64,000 nucleotides of DNA from an uncultured Glaciecola sp. (lineage in GTDB: Bacteria; Pseudomonadota; Gammaproteobacteria; Enterobacterales; Alteromonadaceae), in the NCBI GenBank assembly GCA_937125395.1, contig CAKZLI010000024.1, positions 1-64,000 on the forward strand, in the 5' to 3' direction. A program made the position numbers and the translations under genes. Position 1 is the first letter of the stretch; the number at the start of each line of letters is the position of its first letter. Of this stretch, positions 1-10,152 are shown in pieces. The notes below the pieces were generated by a model that saw nothing but the letters and a program-made list of their open reading frames with translations, did not search any database and was not told the DNA's origin.

Positions 1-71
1 GCAAATCCTTCAGATACAGGTAAACCGTATTCTTTGAAAAGCTGTTTACCCTGATATTCATGCAAATTCAT
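1..71 (-). CDS. sucC: Succinyl-CoA ligase (ADP-forming) beta subunit, N-terminal fragment
   Basis: Only the first 23-24 codons lie in the window; the gene runs off the left edge. The translation starts MNLHEYQGKQLFKEYGL, the highly conserved start of SucC, whose N-terminal ATP-grasp domain binds nucleotide. The SucCD enzyme converts succinyl-CoA to succinate with formation of ATP. It lies 150 bases downstream of sucB on the same strand, as in the E. coli sucABCD order. No strong ribosome binding site is visible before the ATG. Confidence 0.9.
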   Translation of the reverse strand, partial: MNLHEYQGKQLFKEYGLPVSEGF

Positions 72-221
72 GGTTATATTCTATCCGCTTTAGTAAATTT
101 AAAAAAAGTCGATATCTCGACTGTAATTATATTAGACGTTACTCCAACGTCTATTATAAGAACGATGATACATCACACATCATCGCTCTCAATTTATTCA
201 AGACTAATGTCTTAAAATTTA
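72..221 (-). promoter_or_regulatory. sucB-sucC spacer with three hairpins, the last terminator-like
   Basis: Read on the minus strand after the sucB stop, three inverted repeats follow each other: 163-185 (7-base arms CGATGAT/ATCATCG), 134-152 (7-base arms AGACGTT/AACGTCT) and 107-122 (6-base arms AGTCGA/TCGACT). The last is followed by seven T at 101-107. It therefore looks like a weak intrinsic terminator or attenuator between sucB and sucC. The structure is seen; partial termination is inferred. Confidence 0.5.
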
Positions 222-1721
222 TTATACATCTAATAGTAAACGAGTTGGATCTTCTAGCATCTCTTTAACAGTGACTAGGAAACCAACTGACTCTTTACCA
301 TCGACGATTCGGTGATCATAAGATAACGCTAAGTACATCATTGGTAAGATTTCTACTTTACCATTGACGGCCATTGGGCGGTCTTGGATCTTATGCATTC
401 CTAAAATAGCACTTTGTGGTGGGTTGATAATTGGCGTTGATAACAACGAACCGAATACACCACCGTTAGTGATAGTGAAGTTACCACCTTGCAATTCATC
501 AAGGGATAATTTACCGTCACGACCTTTTAAGGCTAAGGTCTTGATACCAGACTCGATACCCGCCATACCTAATGCATCGGTATTTTTTAATACCGGAGTC
601 ACTAGGCCACGTGGCGTAGAAACCGCAATCGAGATATCAAAATAGTTATGATAAACAATATCATCACCATCAATCGATGCATTCACTTCTGGGAAACGTT
701 TTAACGCTTCAGTGACCGCTTTAACATAAAAAGACATGAAACCTAAACGAATGCCATGACGCTTTTCAAAGCTTTCTTGGTATTGCTTACGCAAATCCAT
801 GATTGGCTTCATGTTGATTTCGTTAAACGTGGTCAACATTGCTGTTGAGTTTTTCGCTTCTAATAAACGATTTGCGATTGTTTTGCGTAAGCGTGTCATA
901 GGAACACGTTTTTCAGTACGTTCACCCATAGGAACTGCTGGTGCCTCTGTAGTAGTGCTCGCTGCTTTAATTGCCGGAGCAGATTTTAATGATTTCTCGA
1001 CGTCTTCTTTAGTCACACGACCGCCTTTACCTGTGCCTTTGATGCCTGAAGCATCTAGACCTTTCTCAGCTAATAAGCGACGAACTGATGGGCTTAATGC
1101 ATCAGACTCTTCACTGCTATCTGCAGATGCAGCGACAGGAGCTGCGGCTGAACCCGCACCAGCAACAAATTTCGCAATCGCTTGTTCTGCCGTCACGGTT
1201 GCGCCTTCTTCAAAGAGTATTTCTGATAACGCGCCAGCACTAGGTGCCACTACTTCTAATACCACTTTATCTGTTTCTATATCGACTAAGTTTTGATCTT
1301 GTGCGACAGCTTCACCCACTTTTACATGCCAAGTGGCAATCGTTGCATCGGCAACAGACTCTGGTAATACCGGGACTTTAATGTCAGTTGCAGGACCAGA
1401 AGCAGCAGGCGCAGCGGCGGCAGTATTTGCACTGGCTGCTGGGGCTTCAGTGGCCGCAGCTTTAGGCGCAGCTGAAGCAGTTGCTCCGGCTGTCAGATGG
1501 GCAATAAGTTGTTCACCTAAGACCGTTTCACCTTCAGCAAACAAAATCTCAGAAATGACACCCGCTTCAGGCGCAACAACTTCAAGTACCACTTTGTCAG
1601 TTTCAATATCAACTAAATTTTGATCACGAGCAACAGTATCACCTGCTTTTACATGCCAAGTGGCGATTGATGCGTCAGCTACCGATTCAGGTAACACCGG
1701 CACTTTAATTTCAGTAGTCAT
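222..1721 (-). CDS. sucB: Dihydrolipoyl succinyltransferase (E2 of 2-oxoglutarate dehydrogenase), two lipoyl domains
   Basis: This is the E2 core of the 2-oxoglutarate dehydrogenase complex; it transfers the succinyl group from lipoyl-lysine to CoA. Two lipoyl domains are visible, residues about 3-79 and 113-190, each with an ETDKVVLEV motif (lipoylated lysines K43 and K152 predicted), joined by an Ala/Pro-rich linker. A peripheral subunit-binding domain lies near 207-247 and the catalytic domain ends with the HRIVDG motif (H470, D474). E. coli SucB has about 405 residues and one lipoyl domain, so the 499-residue length is explained by the extra domain. sucA ends 9 bases upstream, so the two are surely cotranscribed. 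Confidence 0.97.
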   Translation of the reverse strand: MTTEIKVPVLPESVADASIATWHVKAGDTVARDQNLVDIETDKVVLEVVAPEAGVISEILFAEGETVLGEQLIAHLTAGATASAAPKAAATEAPAASANTAAAAPAASGPATDIKVPVLPESVADATIATWHVKVGEAVAQDQNLVDIETDKVVLEVVAPSAGALSEILFEEGATVTAEQAIAKFVAGAGSAAAPVAASADSSEESDALSPSVRRLLAEKGLDASGIKGTGKGGRVTKEDVEKSLKSAPAIKAASTTTEAPAVPMGERTEKRVPMTRLRKTIANRLLEAKNSTAMLTTFNEINMKPIMDLRKQYQESFEKRHGIRLGFMSFYVKAVTEALKRFPEVNASIDGDDIVYHNYFDISIAVSTPRGLVTPVLKNTDALGMAGIESGIKTLALKGRDGKLSLDELQGGNFTITNGGVFGSLLSTPIINPPQSAILGMHKIQDRPMAVNGKVEILPMMYLALSYDHRIVDGKESVGFLVTVKEMLEDPTRLLLDV

Positions 1722-1730
1722 TTGTGATCC

Positions 1731-4556
1731 TTATTTAATTGTTAAAGCGTCATCAACCAATTGTTTTTGTTGTTGGTTGTGAACAGATATATAACCTACC
1801 GCTGGAGATGCTGAAGCATCGCGTCCTGCGTATGTGAGTGTCGCACCTTGCGGGATTGACGCATAAAAACGATGTTGTGAACAATACCAAGCACCTTGAT
1901 TCATCGGCTCTTCTTGACACCAGACCCAATCTTGCACATGTGCATACTGAGCAAGCTCTGCATTGATTTCATCAATAGGGAAAGGATAAAGTTGTTCAAC
2001 ACGAATAATCGCAACATCGGTTTGCTTATTTTCTCGGCGTTTTTCTAATAAGTCATAATAAACTTTACCAGAACACATAACGACACGCTTAACCTGTTTA
2101 GGGTCGATGTCATCAATTTCACCAATGATATTTTTAAAGACACCCGTCGATAACTCTTCCAATGAAGACACCGCTAATGGATGACGTAATAACGACTTAG
2201 GAGACATGACGACTAGTGGACGGCGCATTGGACGAACGGCTTGACGAACAAGCATGTTATACACCTGAGCAGGAGTCGATGGTACACAGATCTGCCAGTT
2301 GTGATCAGCACATAATTGCAAGAATCGCTCGAGTCTTGCTGAACTATGCTCCGGACCTTGGCCTTCATAACCATGTGGTAGTAACATAGTAAGACCACAT
2401 AAACGGCCCCACTTTGCTTCACCTGAACATAAGAATTGGTCAAACACGACTTGTGCACCATTGGCAAAATCACCAAATTGCGCTTCCCATATTGTCAATG
2501 TGCGTGGTTCTGCGGTCGCAAATCCATACTCAAATGCCAAGACGGCTTCTTCTGACAATACCGAATCATACAGCTCAATATGACCTTGCTGTTCGTTAAG
2601 GTGTTGTAATGGCATATAAGTAGAGCCATCAGTTTGGTTATGTAGAACAGCATGACGATGGAAAAAAGTGCCTCGGCCAGAATCTTGTCCCGTAATACGA
2701 ATATCATGTTGACGATCCAAAATATTAGCATAAGCTAGGTTTTCAGCCATCCCCCAATCCAGTAAACGCTCCCCTTCAACCATCGCTTTACGATCGAGAT
2801 AGAGTTTATTAACACGAGATTGTAGTTTCTGCTCTTCAGGAAAATCAATTAAGCGTTGACCCAATACTTGCAACTGCTTGATTGATGTTTTGGCATCATA
2901 TGCCACATCCCAATCGTGTCCGATATATGGTGTCCAATCAACTGAATGCTCCGTCATTGGGCGCCACTCTTCCACCACACACGCACCATGATCTAACGAT
3001 GAACGATACTCAGTGATGAGTTTTTCAATTTCATGTGCATCCACAGTGCCTTCTGCAATCAACTGATCCGCATAAATTTGGCGAGGAACGGGGTGCTTCT
3101 TAACTTTTTTATACATGACCGGTTGTGTTGCACTCGGCTCATCGGCTTCGTTATGGCCGTGGCGGCGATAACAAACCAAATCAATCACAACATCACGTTT
3201 AAATTTGTTTCGATAATCTAATGCCAACTTAGTGACAAAAACAACCGCTTCAGGATCATCACCATTTACATGGAAAATCGGTGCCTGAACCATTTTGGCA
3301 ATATCAGTACAATATTGAGTAGAACGCGTATCTTCAACTTTTGATGTCGTAAAACCAACTTGGTTATTGACCACAATACGAACCGTTCCACCTACTGCAA
3401 ACCCACGGGTTTGCGACATGTTAAAGGTTTCTTGAACGACACCTTGACCGGCAATTGCTGAATCACCGTGGATAGTTATAGGCAATACTTTAGCGCCATC
3501 TTCAGAATCGCGACGCGATAAACGCGCACGAACAGAACCCATAACCACTGGATTAACAATTTCTAAATGAGAAGGGTTAAACGCGAGCGCTAAATGGACA
3601 TTGCCGCCTGCAGTCGCAAAATCCGACGAAAAGCCTGCATGATACTTTACATCACCAGCTCCCAATGAATCATCGTGTTTACCAGCGAACTCATCAAATA
3701 GAACAGAAGGATTTTTACCTAATACGTTAACCAATACATTTAATCGACCACGGTGAGCCATACCGATAACCACTTCTTTGGTATCGGCTTGACCCGCTTG
3801 ATGAATTAAGCTTTTTAACATAGGGATAAGGCTATCACCACCTTCTAACGAGAAGCGTTTAGCACCTGGGAATTTTGCGCCAAGGTATTTTTCCATCCCA
3901 TCAGCAGCGATGAGCCCTTTTAAAATTTGGATTTTTTCGTCGCGGTTGATAACCGGCTTCGATTCAACTGATTCAATACGTTGTTGTAACCAACGTTTTT
4001 GTTCAGTATCGGTAATGTGCATGTACTCTGCACCAATTGGGCCACAGTACGTACGATTAAGTGAAGCAAATAATTCACCTAGTGGTAATTTGTCTTTGCC
4101 TAATGCATAAGAACCCAAGTTAAATTGGGTATCAAAATCTTTATCATTAAGGCTATGATGTGATAATTCTAAATCACGAACACGCGCTTGTTGCCATAAC
4201 CCGAGTGGGTCAAGGTTAGCGTGTTGATGACCACGAAATCGAAAGGCGTTAATAAGTTGCAATACTTTTACTTGTTTTTCATCACCTACCGCGCCAACAG
4301 CTGGTGCTGATGTGGTATTGACACGGGCCATTGGCCCTAATGCTGCAAGTTTTCGAAATTGATCACGTACTTGAGTATGATTAGAGTCTATTTCAACACC
4401 ATCTACTTTTGGTAAGTTTGCAAAGACCTGTTGCCATGTTGATGGAACGCTTTGCGGATCTTCGATATATGCCTCATACAATTCCTCGACGTATGCGGCA
4501 TTCGCACCAGCCATATGAGATGAATCCCACCATGCTTTCATTGCGCTTTCTTGCAT
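1731..4556 (-). CDS. sucA: 2-oxoglutarate dehydrogenase E1 component
   Basis: The thiamine-diphosphate-dependent E1 subunit decarboxylates 2-oxoglutarate and passes the succinyl group to the lipoyl arms of SucB. The 941-residue length matches the family (E. coli 933). The N-terminus MQESAMKAWWDSSHMAGAN matches the E. coli start closely, and AGGG lies about 8 bases before the ATG. A GDSAIAGQG stretch near residue 364 and the MAHRGRLNVL stretch belong to the family core. It is the first gene after the terminators that follow sdhB and probably has its own promoter. Confidence 0.97.
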   Translation of the reverse strand: MQESAMKAWWDSSHMAGANAAYVEELYEAYIEDPQSVPSTWQQVFANLPKVDGVEIDSNHTQVRDQFRKLAALGPMARVNTTSAPAVGAVGDEKQVKVLQLINAFRFRGHQHANLDPLGLWQQARVRDLELSHHSLNDKDFDTQFNLGSYALGKDKLPLGELFASLNRTYCGPIGAEYMHITDTEQKRWLQQRIESVESKPVINRDEKIQILKGLIAADGMEKYLGAKFPGAKRFSLEGGDSLIPMLKSLIHQAGQADTKEVVIGMAHRGRLNVLVNVLGKNPSVLFDEFAGKHDDSLGAGDVKYHAGFSSDFATAGGNVHLALAFNPSHLEIVNPVVMGSVRARLSRRDSEDGAKVLPITIHGDSAIAGQGVVQETFNMSQTRGFAVGGTVRIVVNNQVGFTTSKVEDTRSTQYCTDIAKMVQAPIFHVNGDDPEAVVFVTKLALDYRNKFKRDVVIDLVCYRRHGHNEADEPSATQPVMYKKVKKHPVPRQIYADQLIAEGTVDAHEIEKLITEYRSSLDHGACVVEEWRPMTEHSVDWTPYIGHDWDVAYDAKTSIKQLQVLGQRLIDFPEEQKLQSRVNKLYLDRKAMVEGERLLDWGMAENLAYANILDRQHDIRITGQDSGRGTFFHRHAVLHNQTDGSTYMPLQHLNEQQGHIELYDSVLSEEAVLAFEYGFATAEPRTLTIWEAQFGDFANGAQVVFDQFLCSGEAKWGRLCGLTMLLPHGYEGQGPEHSSARLERFLQLCADHNWQICVPSTPAQVYNMLVRQAVRPMRRPLVVMSPKSLLRHPLAVSSLEELSTGVFKNIIGEIDDIDPKQVKRVVMCSGKVYYDLLEKRRENKQTDVAIIRVEQLYPFPIDEINAELAQYAHVQDWVWCQEEPMNQGAWYCSQHRFYASIPQGATLTYAGRDASASPAVGYISVHNQQQKQLVDDALTIK

Positions 4557-4589
4557 TATTGTGCCCTGTATACAAATTTAATATTACAT

Positions 4590-4607
4590 GGGTTTATCTA
4601 TAAACCC
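4590..4607. promoter_or_regulatory. Perfect 18-base palindrome upstream of sucA
   Basis: The arms GGGTTTAT and ATAAACCC flank a 2-base centre. The element sits 33 bases before the sucA start codon and just after the sdhB terminator. It could be an operator for a dimeric regulator or a hairpin in the sucA leader. No known regulator consensus was recognised. Confidence 0.4.
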
Positions 4608-4623
4608 ACTACTGATTAACACC

Positions 4624-4661
4624 TAAAAAAAATAGCCATCTTGGTAAACCAGACGGCTATT
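4624..4661 (-). terminator. Intrinsic terminator after sdhB
   Basis: On the minus strand the arms AATAGCC and GGCTATT, with an inner TGG/CCA pair around TTTA, form a hairpin followed by eight T. This is a textbook Rho-independent terminator placed between sdhB and sucA. Confidence 0.8.
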
Positions 4662-4674
4662 TAGACAACTAAAA

Positions 4675-4692
4675 GGGTGCACGTATGCACCC
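4675..4692 (-). terminator. Second hairpin directly after the sdhB stop
   Basis: A perfect 7-base inverted repeat (GGGTGCA, 4-base loop, TGCACCC) lies 7 bases after the sdhB stop codon and is followed by TTTT on the minus strand. It may work with the terminator at 4624-4661 or protect the 3' end of the sdh mRNA. Confidence 0.6.
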
Positions 4693-4699
4693 CTAATCA

Positions 4700-5410
4700 C
4701 TAAACAGCTCGCTGTAAGAGCATCGATTTAATTTGCCCAATCGCTTTGGTTGGGTTCAATCCTTTAGGACAAACACTGACACAGTTCATGATACCATGGC
4801 ATCTGAATACACTGAACGCATCGTCAAGTTCATTCAATCGTTCATCAGTCGCAGTATCACGACTATCAATTAAGAAACGATATGCATGTAATAAACCGGC
4901 TGGTCCAACAAACTTATCTGGATTCCACCAGAATGATGGACATGAAGACGAACAACATGCACACAGAATACATTCATACAAACCATCTAACTTAGCTCGG
5001 TCTTCTGGCATTTGAATAAATTCGCGTGATGGCGGTTGCTTGTCATCATTAATCAAAAACGGTTTGATTTTTTCATATTGTGTATAGAATTGAGTCATAT
5101 CCACAACTAAATCACGCACAACTGGCAAACCAGGTAATGGACGAACGACAATCTTACCTTTACCCAACGCTGATAAAGGCGTGATACAGGCTAGGCCATT
5201 TTTGCCATTCATGTTCATCCCATCAGAACCACATACACCTTCTCGACAAGAACGTCTAAAAGATAATGTCGGGTCAGATTCTTTTAACGCGATAAGTGCA
5301 TCAAGCACCATCATGTCTTGACCTTCTTCAACCTCTAACGAATACTCCTGCATACGTGGCGCATCATCAATATCAGGGTTGTAGCGATATATTGAAAAAT
5401 TAAGTTGCAT
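4700..5410 (-). CDS. sdhB: Succinate dehydrogenase iron-sulfur subunit
   Basis: SdhB carries electrons from the flavin of SdhA to quinone through three iron-sulfur clusters. The [2Fe-2S] ligand region is C55-x4-C60 with D63 and C75, as in E. coli. The ferredoxin-like C-terminal half has a C147-C157 group (CILCACCSSSC) and a second group C204, C210, C214. The length of 236 residues is usual. It lies 12 bases after sdhA in the sdhCDAB operon on the cytoplasmic face of the inner membrane. Confidence 0.97.
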   Translation of the reverse strand: MQLNFSIYRYNPDIDDAPRMQEYSLEVEEGQDMMVLDALIALKESDPTLSFRRSCREGVCGSDGMNMNGKNGLACITPLSALGKGKIVVRPLPGLPVVRDLVVDMTQFYTQYEKIKPFLINDDKQPPSREFIQMPEDRAKLDGLYECILCACCSSSCPSFWWNPDKFVGPAGLLHAYRFLIDSRDTATDERLNELDDAFSVFRCHGIMNCVSVCPKGLNPTKAIGQIKSMLLQRAV

Positions 5411-5422
5411 ACTAATATCTCC

Positions 5423-7195
5423 TTAATAAGTCCGAGCTTTCGGTGGGAATGCTTCACGCAAATTAGGTGTCATATTCACATCACGTTTAAGCATTGATTC
5501 TGACTCTGGCAAATACACACTGTGACATAACCAGTTGTCATCATCACGCTCAGGGAAATCAAAGCGGCTATGTGCCCCACGACTCTCTGTTCTAAAGTTA
5601 GCGGCGACAGCTGTACTGTAAGCAGTCTCCATCAAGTTATCTAACTCTAAGCATTCAATACGTTGAGTATTAAAATCTGAGGATTTGTCGTCAAGACGTG
5701 CATGTTGTAAACGCTCGCGAATTTCAGCCAATTCTTTAAGGCCTTCAGCCATCGCATCACCTTCACGGAATACCGAGAAATTTAATTGCATACACTGTTG
5801 CATATCTTTCTTGATTTGCACTGGGTCTTCACCCTTGCCTACTGCGCTATTTTCCCAACGATTGAAACGGGCTAATGCCGCATCAACATCATCACCACTG
5901 GCTTCACGTCCAGTGTCAATCTCGTCAAGTTTTTTACCTAGATGTAGGCCTGTAGCACGACCAAATACAACCAAATCGAGCAGTGAATTACCACCTAAGC
6001 GGTTTGCACCATGCACAGATACACAAGCAATCTCACCACAAGCGAATAGACCTTTAACGGTCGATTCGTTACCTTGCTGGTCTATACTGAGCACTTGTCC
6101 ATCCACATTCGTTGGGATCCCGCCCATCATGTAATGACATGTTGGAATAACAGGAATCGGTTCTTTAACCGGATCAACGTGAGCAAAGGTACGTGATAAC
6201 TCTAAGATACCCGGTAGGCGTGACTCAAGTACCTCTTTACCAAGGTGATCAAGTTTCAGCTTAATGTGAGGACCCCAAGGACCATCACAACCACGACCTT
6301 CACGGATCTCTGTCATCATTGAACGAGCAACAACATCACGACCTGCTAAATCTTTAGCATTCGGTGCATATCGCTCCATGAAACGTTCGCCATCTTTATT
6401 CAGTAAGTAACCACCCTCACCACGGCAACCTTCCGTTACCAATGTACCGGCACCTGCGATACCCGTTGGGTGGAACTGCCACATTTCCATATCTTGTAAT
6501 GGCACACCAGCACGTAATGCCATGCCAACACCATCACCAGTATTAATGTGAGCATTGGTGGTTGACGCATAAATACGTCCAGCACCACCAGTCGCTAAGA
6601 CAACAGCCTTAGACTTGAAATAAACAACTTCACCAGACTCGATGTCAATTGCAGTACAACCGACTACATCACCGTCTTGGTTTTTTACTAGGTCAAGTGC
6701 ATACCACTCAGAAAAAACGTTTGTTTTGTTTTTTACATTTTGTTGATACAACAAATGCAATAATGCATGACCTGTTCTATCGGCAGCAGCTGCTGTTCTT
6801 GCAGCTTGTTCGCCACCAAAGTTTTTAGATTGGCCACCGAATGGACGTTGGTATACTTTACCTTCTTCAGTACGAGAAAAAGGCAAACCCATGTTTTCCA
6901 TTTCGATAATGGCTTCTGGACCGGTTTTGCACATATACTCGATGGCGTCTTGGTCACCGATGTAATCAGACCCTTTAACGGTGTCATACATGTGCCATTC
7001 CCAATTATCGTCATGGGAATTACCTAATGCTACGGTAATACCACCTTGTGCAGATACGGTATGAGAACGGGTTGGAAATACTTTTGATAACAATGCACAG
7101 GTTTTACCTGATTCTGTGATCTGTAGTGCAGCACGCATACCTGCACCGCCTGCACCAATAACTACTGCGTCAAACTCATGAACTGGAATACTCAT
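5423..7195 (-). CDS. sdhA: Succinate dehydrogenase flavoprotein subunit
   Basis: SdhA oxidises succinate to fumarate with covalently bound FAD. The dinucleotide fold GAGGAGM lies near residues 14-20, and H45 within SHTVSAQGG is the expected flavin-linking histidine (H45 in E. coli as well). HPTGIAGAG and the C-terminal [18 protein letters not shown] stretch are typical. The length is 590 residues against 588 in E. coli. It lies 7 bases after sdhD. Confidence 0.97.
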   Translation of the reverse strand: MSIPVHEFDAVVIGAGGAGMRAALQITESGKTCALLSKVFPTRSHTVSAQGGITVALGNSHDDNWEWHMYDTVKGSDYIGDQDAIEYMCKTGPEAIIEMENMGLPFSRTEEGKVYQRPFGGQSKNFGGEQAARTAAAADRTGHALLHLLYQQNVKNKTNVFSEWYALDLVKNQDGDVVGCTAIDIESGEVVYFKSKAVVLATGGAGRIYASTTNAHINTGDGVGMALRAGVPLQDMEMWQFHPTGIAGAGTLVTEGCRGEGGYLLNKDGERFMERYAPNAKDLAGRDVVARSMMTEIREGRGCDGPWGPHIKLKLDHLGKEVLESRLPGILELSRTFAHVDPVKEPIPVIPTCHYMMGGIPTNVDGQVLSIDQQGNESTVKGLFACGEIACVSVHGANRLGGNSLLDLVVFGRATGLHLGKKLDEIDTGREASGDDVDAALARFNRWENSAVGKGEDPVQIKKDMQQCMQLNFSVFREGDAMAEGLKELAEIRERLQHARLDDKSSDFNTQRIECLELDNLMETAYSTAVAANFRTESRGAHSRFDFPERDDDNWLCHSVYLPESESMLKRDVNMTPNLREAFPPKARTY

Positions 7196-7202
7196 AATTT
7201 TA

Positions 7203-7550
7203 CTACACTCCCCACAATACGAATAAGCCTACTGCTACATAAGCAAAGGCAATTAAGTTAAGCACATACTGTATACCCGCTCTTAAACCAGTTGGTTTAA
7301 TGTAATCGGTTAATACTTGCCATAACCCTATGCGGACGTGAAGCATAATTGACACTAGTGTCGCGAATGTAAACACTTTCATAAATAAACTGGCAAAAAT
7401 ACCTTGCCAAATTTCATAGGTTAACGCCGGTGACGTAAAAAACACAAACGTTAGATAAAAAGAATAAAGAGCAATAATAACTGCTGTTGCACGCAAGGAT
7501 ACCCAATCTTGGATCCCGTTACGTTTCATGGATGCTTGATTTGTTACCAC
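7203..7550 (-). CDS. sdhD: Succinate dehydrogenase membrane anchor subunit
   Basis: A small hydrophobic protein of 115 residues with three membrane segments, which with SdhC binds haem b and ubiquinone. H71 in LHVRIG is the predicted haem ligand, and D82-Y83 match the quinone-site pair of E. coli SdhD. The start overlaps the end of sdhC by 7 bases, which suggests translational coupling. Confidence 0.93.
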   Translation of the reverse strand: MVTNQASMKRNGIQDWVSLRATAVIIALYSFYLTFVFFTSPALTYEIWQGIFASLFMKVFTFATLVSIMLHVRIGLWQVLTDYIKPTGLRAGIQYVLNLIAFAYVAVGLFVLWGV

Positions 7551-7918
7551 AATGCCACCCCTAAAATTACGGTTAATACTATCCAGAGCACAATTACGAT
7601 ATTGGCACTGGTGTTACCTGATTCCAATTCTTCCCAGTAACCCATATCCATAATCCCATGACGGATGCCGCCAAGGATATGATAGGTTAAGGCTGATACT
7701 GTACCAATTGCGACAAACTTACCAATAAACCCATCCATAATGATGCTTACTTGGTTGAAGCCTGCTTGTGAGCCAAGCGAAACCGCCCATGCCCAAATTA
7801 CAAACAACAATGCAAAAAACATCGCTACGCCGGTTACACGGTGTAAGATTGAAGAAATTGCAGAAGGTGGAAATTTAATTGTCGTTAAGTCTAAATTTAC
7901 TGGTCTTTGCTTTTTCAC
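7544..7918 (-). CDS. sdhC: Succinate dehydrogenase cytochrome b556 subunit
   Basis: A 124-residue protein with three membrane segments. S23 and R27 in the SSILHRVTG motif match the quinone-binding S27 and R31 of E. coli, and H80 matches the haem ligand H84. It is the first gene of sdhCDAB and is transcribed away from gltA. Confidence 0.94.
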   Translation of the reverse strand: MKKQRPVNLDLTTIKFPPSAISSILHRVTGVAMFFALLFVIWAWAVSLGSQAGFNQVSIIMDGFIGKFVAIGTVSALTYHILGGIRHGIMDMGYWEELESGNTSANIVIVLWIVLTVILGVALW

Positions 7919-8340
7919 AATATGTTAGCCTATTCTCTCATTCGTAATGATTTTGACATTGCCACTTTTTAAGCATTTGACTATGCTTGTTTGAAGTACA
8001 TATGCCATAAACAACTCTTTTTACCAAACCTACAAATGTTAATACTTTGTAAAAATTTGTTAACTATATTATCGACTGCAAGTGCCGATATATAAAGCAC
8101 TGCGAAGTATATCTGGGCCATTATAAAATTACAATTCATTGTTGATATTTAAGACATTGGTAGTAACTGTAATGTTGTGCCTAATATAGTGAACGGCAAT
8201 CTGAGATATTTATTAAGGAAATTGTCATAAAAATTGACATGATGGGTTATTAGCAGTAAAAATATCCCCCCTTGAAAAAAGAACTACACAATTACATACT
8301 TCGATTATATCGCATTTATGAATACTGAGGAGAAGCAAAC
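7919..8340. promoter_or_regulatory. Divergent sdhC-gltA control region (422 bases, no gene)
   Basis: No open reading frame of note lies here. For gltA, TTGAAA at 8272-8277 and CATACT at 8295-8300 are 17 bases apart and form a plausible sigma-70 promoter, with the ribosome site GAGGAGA at 8327-8333. Two GTTAA elements at 8038 and 8059, spaced 21 bases, resemble repeats bound by ArcA, which represses sdh and gltA in E. coli; this is a guess from a short motif. A TGTCA-7-TGACA inverted repeat lies at 8223-8239. A TATAAT on the minus strand (8120-8125) could serve sdhC but lacks a good -35. Confidence 0.5.
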
Positions 8341-9621
8341 ATGGCGGACAATAATGCCATTTTAAACGTTGGTGATAAAGAAGTTGAATTACCTGTATTG
8401 GCAGGTACTGCAGGACAAGATGTCATCGACATCCGTGCTCTTGGTGCTTCTGGCTACTTCACATACGACCCGGGTTTTATGGCTACAGGTTCTTGCGAGT
8501 CCTCAATCACATTTATTGACGGCGCTAAAGGCGTATTGTTACACCGTGGTTTCCCTATCGGTGAATTAGCTGAACACTCTGACTATCTTGAGGTGTGTTA
8601 CATGTTGTTGCACGGTGACCAACCGACTGCTGAACAATACAAATCATTCAAAGAGACCATTACTAACCACACAATGGTGCATGAGCAAATCAACAAGTTC
8701 TTCCATGGTTTCCGCAATGACTCGCATCCTATGGCGATGTTGTGTGGTACTGTCGGAGCGCTTTCGTCGTTTTACCACAGTGATTTAGATGTAGGTAACC
8801 ACGACCAGCGCGTTCGTTCAGCACACCGCTTAATCGCAAAAATGCCTACCTTGATTGCAATGGCTTACAAGTACAGCATCGGTCAACCGTTTGTCTATCC
8901 TAAAAACGATTTATCGTATGCTGGTAACTTCTTAAATATGATGTTCTCAGTTCCTGCAGAATCTTACCACATAAGCCCTGCGGTAGAGCGAGCGATGGAC
9001 CGTATCTTCATATTACACGCTGACCACGAACAGAATGCATCAACATCAACAGTGCGTTTAGCGGGTTCTTCGGGTGCAAATCCATATGCATGTATTGCTG
9101 CTGGTGTTGCTTCACTATGGGGACCTGCGCATGGTGGTGCTAACGAAGCCTGCTTAAACATGCTGCAAGAAATCGGCACGGTTGAGCGCATTCCTGAATT
9201 TATTGCTCGAGCTAAAGACAAAGATGACCCGTTCCGCTTAATGGGCTTTGGTCATCGTGTTTATAAAAACATGGATCCTCGTGCAAAAGTGATGCGTGAA
9301 AGCTGTCATGAAGTGTTAGAAGAGCTCAAGTTAGATGATCCATTGTTGGATGTCGCCATGGAGTTAGAACGCATTGCGTTGTCTGACCCGTATTTTGCAG
9401 AGAAGAAATTGTTCCCGAACGTAGATTTTTATTCGGGTATCGTGCTCAAAGCAATTGGTATCCCAACAAACATGTTTACTTGTATTTTTGCATTAGCAAG
9501 AACAGTGGGTTGGATTTCGCATTGGCATGAAATGTTAAGCCAACCAGGTCAAAAAATTGGTCGTCCTCGTCAATTATATACTGGCCATACGCAACGCCCA
9601 TATTCACCTATTAAAAAATAA
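8341..9621 (+). CDS. gltA: Citrate synthase, type II
   Basis: It condenses oxaloacetate with acetyl-CoA, the entry step of the TCA cycle. The catalytic residues are in place: the histidine of HGGANE near 264, that of GFGHRVY near 305 and the aspartate of VDFYSG near 362, the same numbering as E. coli GltA. Length 426 residues is typical of the hexameric NADH-inhibited type. GAGGAGA stands 7 bases before the ATG. A strong terminator follows. Confidence 0.97.
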   Translation: MADNNAILNVGDKEVELPVLAGTAGQDVIDIRALGASGYFTYDPGFMATGSCESSITFIDGAKGVLLHRGFPIGELAEHSDYLEVCYMLLHGDQPTAEQYKSFKETITNHTMVHEQINKFFHGFRNDSHPMAMLCGTVGALSSFYHSDLDVGNHDQRVRSAHRLIAKMPTLIAMAYKYSIGQPFVYPKNDLSYAGNFLNMMFSVPAESYHISPAVERAMDRIFILHADHEQNASTSTVRLAGSSGANPYACIAAGVASLWGPAHGGANEACLNMLQEIGTVERIPEFIARAKDKDDPFRLMGFGHRVYKNMDPRAKVMRESCHEVLEELKLDDPLLDVAMELERIALSDPYFAEKKLFPNVDFYSGIVLKAIGIPTNMFTCIFALARTVGWISHWHEMLSQPGQKIGRPRQLYTGHTQRPYSPIKK

Positions 9622-9639
9622 ACCGTGTGAATTATGTAT

Positions 9640-9665
9640 AAAAAAGCACCTTCGGGTGCTTTTTT
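9640..9665 (+). terminator. Intrinsic terminator after gltA
   Basis: AGCACC and GGTGCT pair around a stable TTCG tetraloop, with an A run before and a T run after. It can act on both strands but clearly serves gltA. Confidence 0.9.
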
Positions 9666-9701
9666 AGTATTTATCTCATGAATAGTAAGGATAACCAACA
9701 C

Positions 9702-10127
9702 ATGCCATCTAATGTAAAGATTTTAGGCCTTTTAGGGTTAATCCCTTTCATATTATTAGCAATACACAGTATTTTTGTATTTGACTGGTTTACACCCACG
9801 CAGGCAAAAATAGCATTTGTTCAATATTCAGCCGTTATTTTGTCGTTTTTGGGCGGAATACATTGGTTTCAAGCGCTCACCGAACCTAAGAACAAACATC
9901 AAATATATGTTTCGATGCTACCTAGTATTATTGGTTGGGCAAGCTTGTTGGTTTTTAACATAAAAATAACACTGCTAATCTTATCTGTTAGTTATTTGTT
10001 AATTCTGCTGTATGACAAATTCACGTTAACGTTACCCAAACACATTGTGATTGAATATACCGCAATGCGCTTGAGTTTAACCAGTGTTGTGGTGATAAGT
10101 CATGTGTTGATCATCGCTTTTGGCTAA
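9702..10127 (+). CDS. DUF3429 integral membrane protein
   Basis: A hydrophobic protein with four to five predicted membrane helices. The motif GLIPF near the start and AVILSFLGGIHW after the second helix are typical of the DUF3429 family, whose function is unknown. The ATG at 9702 is chosen because AAGGA lies 12 bases before it. The earlier in-frame ATG at 9678 sits against the gltA terminator with no ribosome site and would add 8 residues. Confidence 0.75.
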   Translation: MPSNVKILGLLGLIPFILLAIHSIFVFDWFTPTQAKIAFVQYSAVILSFLGGIHWFQALTEPKNKHQIYVSMLPSIIGWASLLVFNIKITLLILSVSYLLILLYDKFTLTLPKHIVIEYTAMRLSLTSVVVISHVLIIAFG

Positions 10128-10152
10128 CATCAACAATGCTGATTACGGTAGA

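Noticed and set aside
799..1623. Two long plus-strand frames opposite sucB
   Set aside because: They mirror the two Ala-rich lipoyl repeats of sucB on the other strand; their likeness to each other is explained by the domain duplication.
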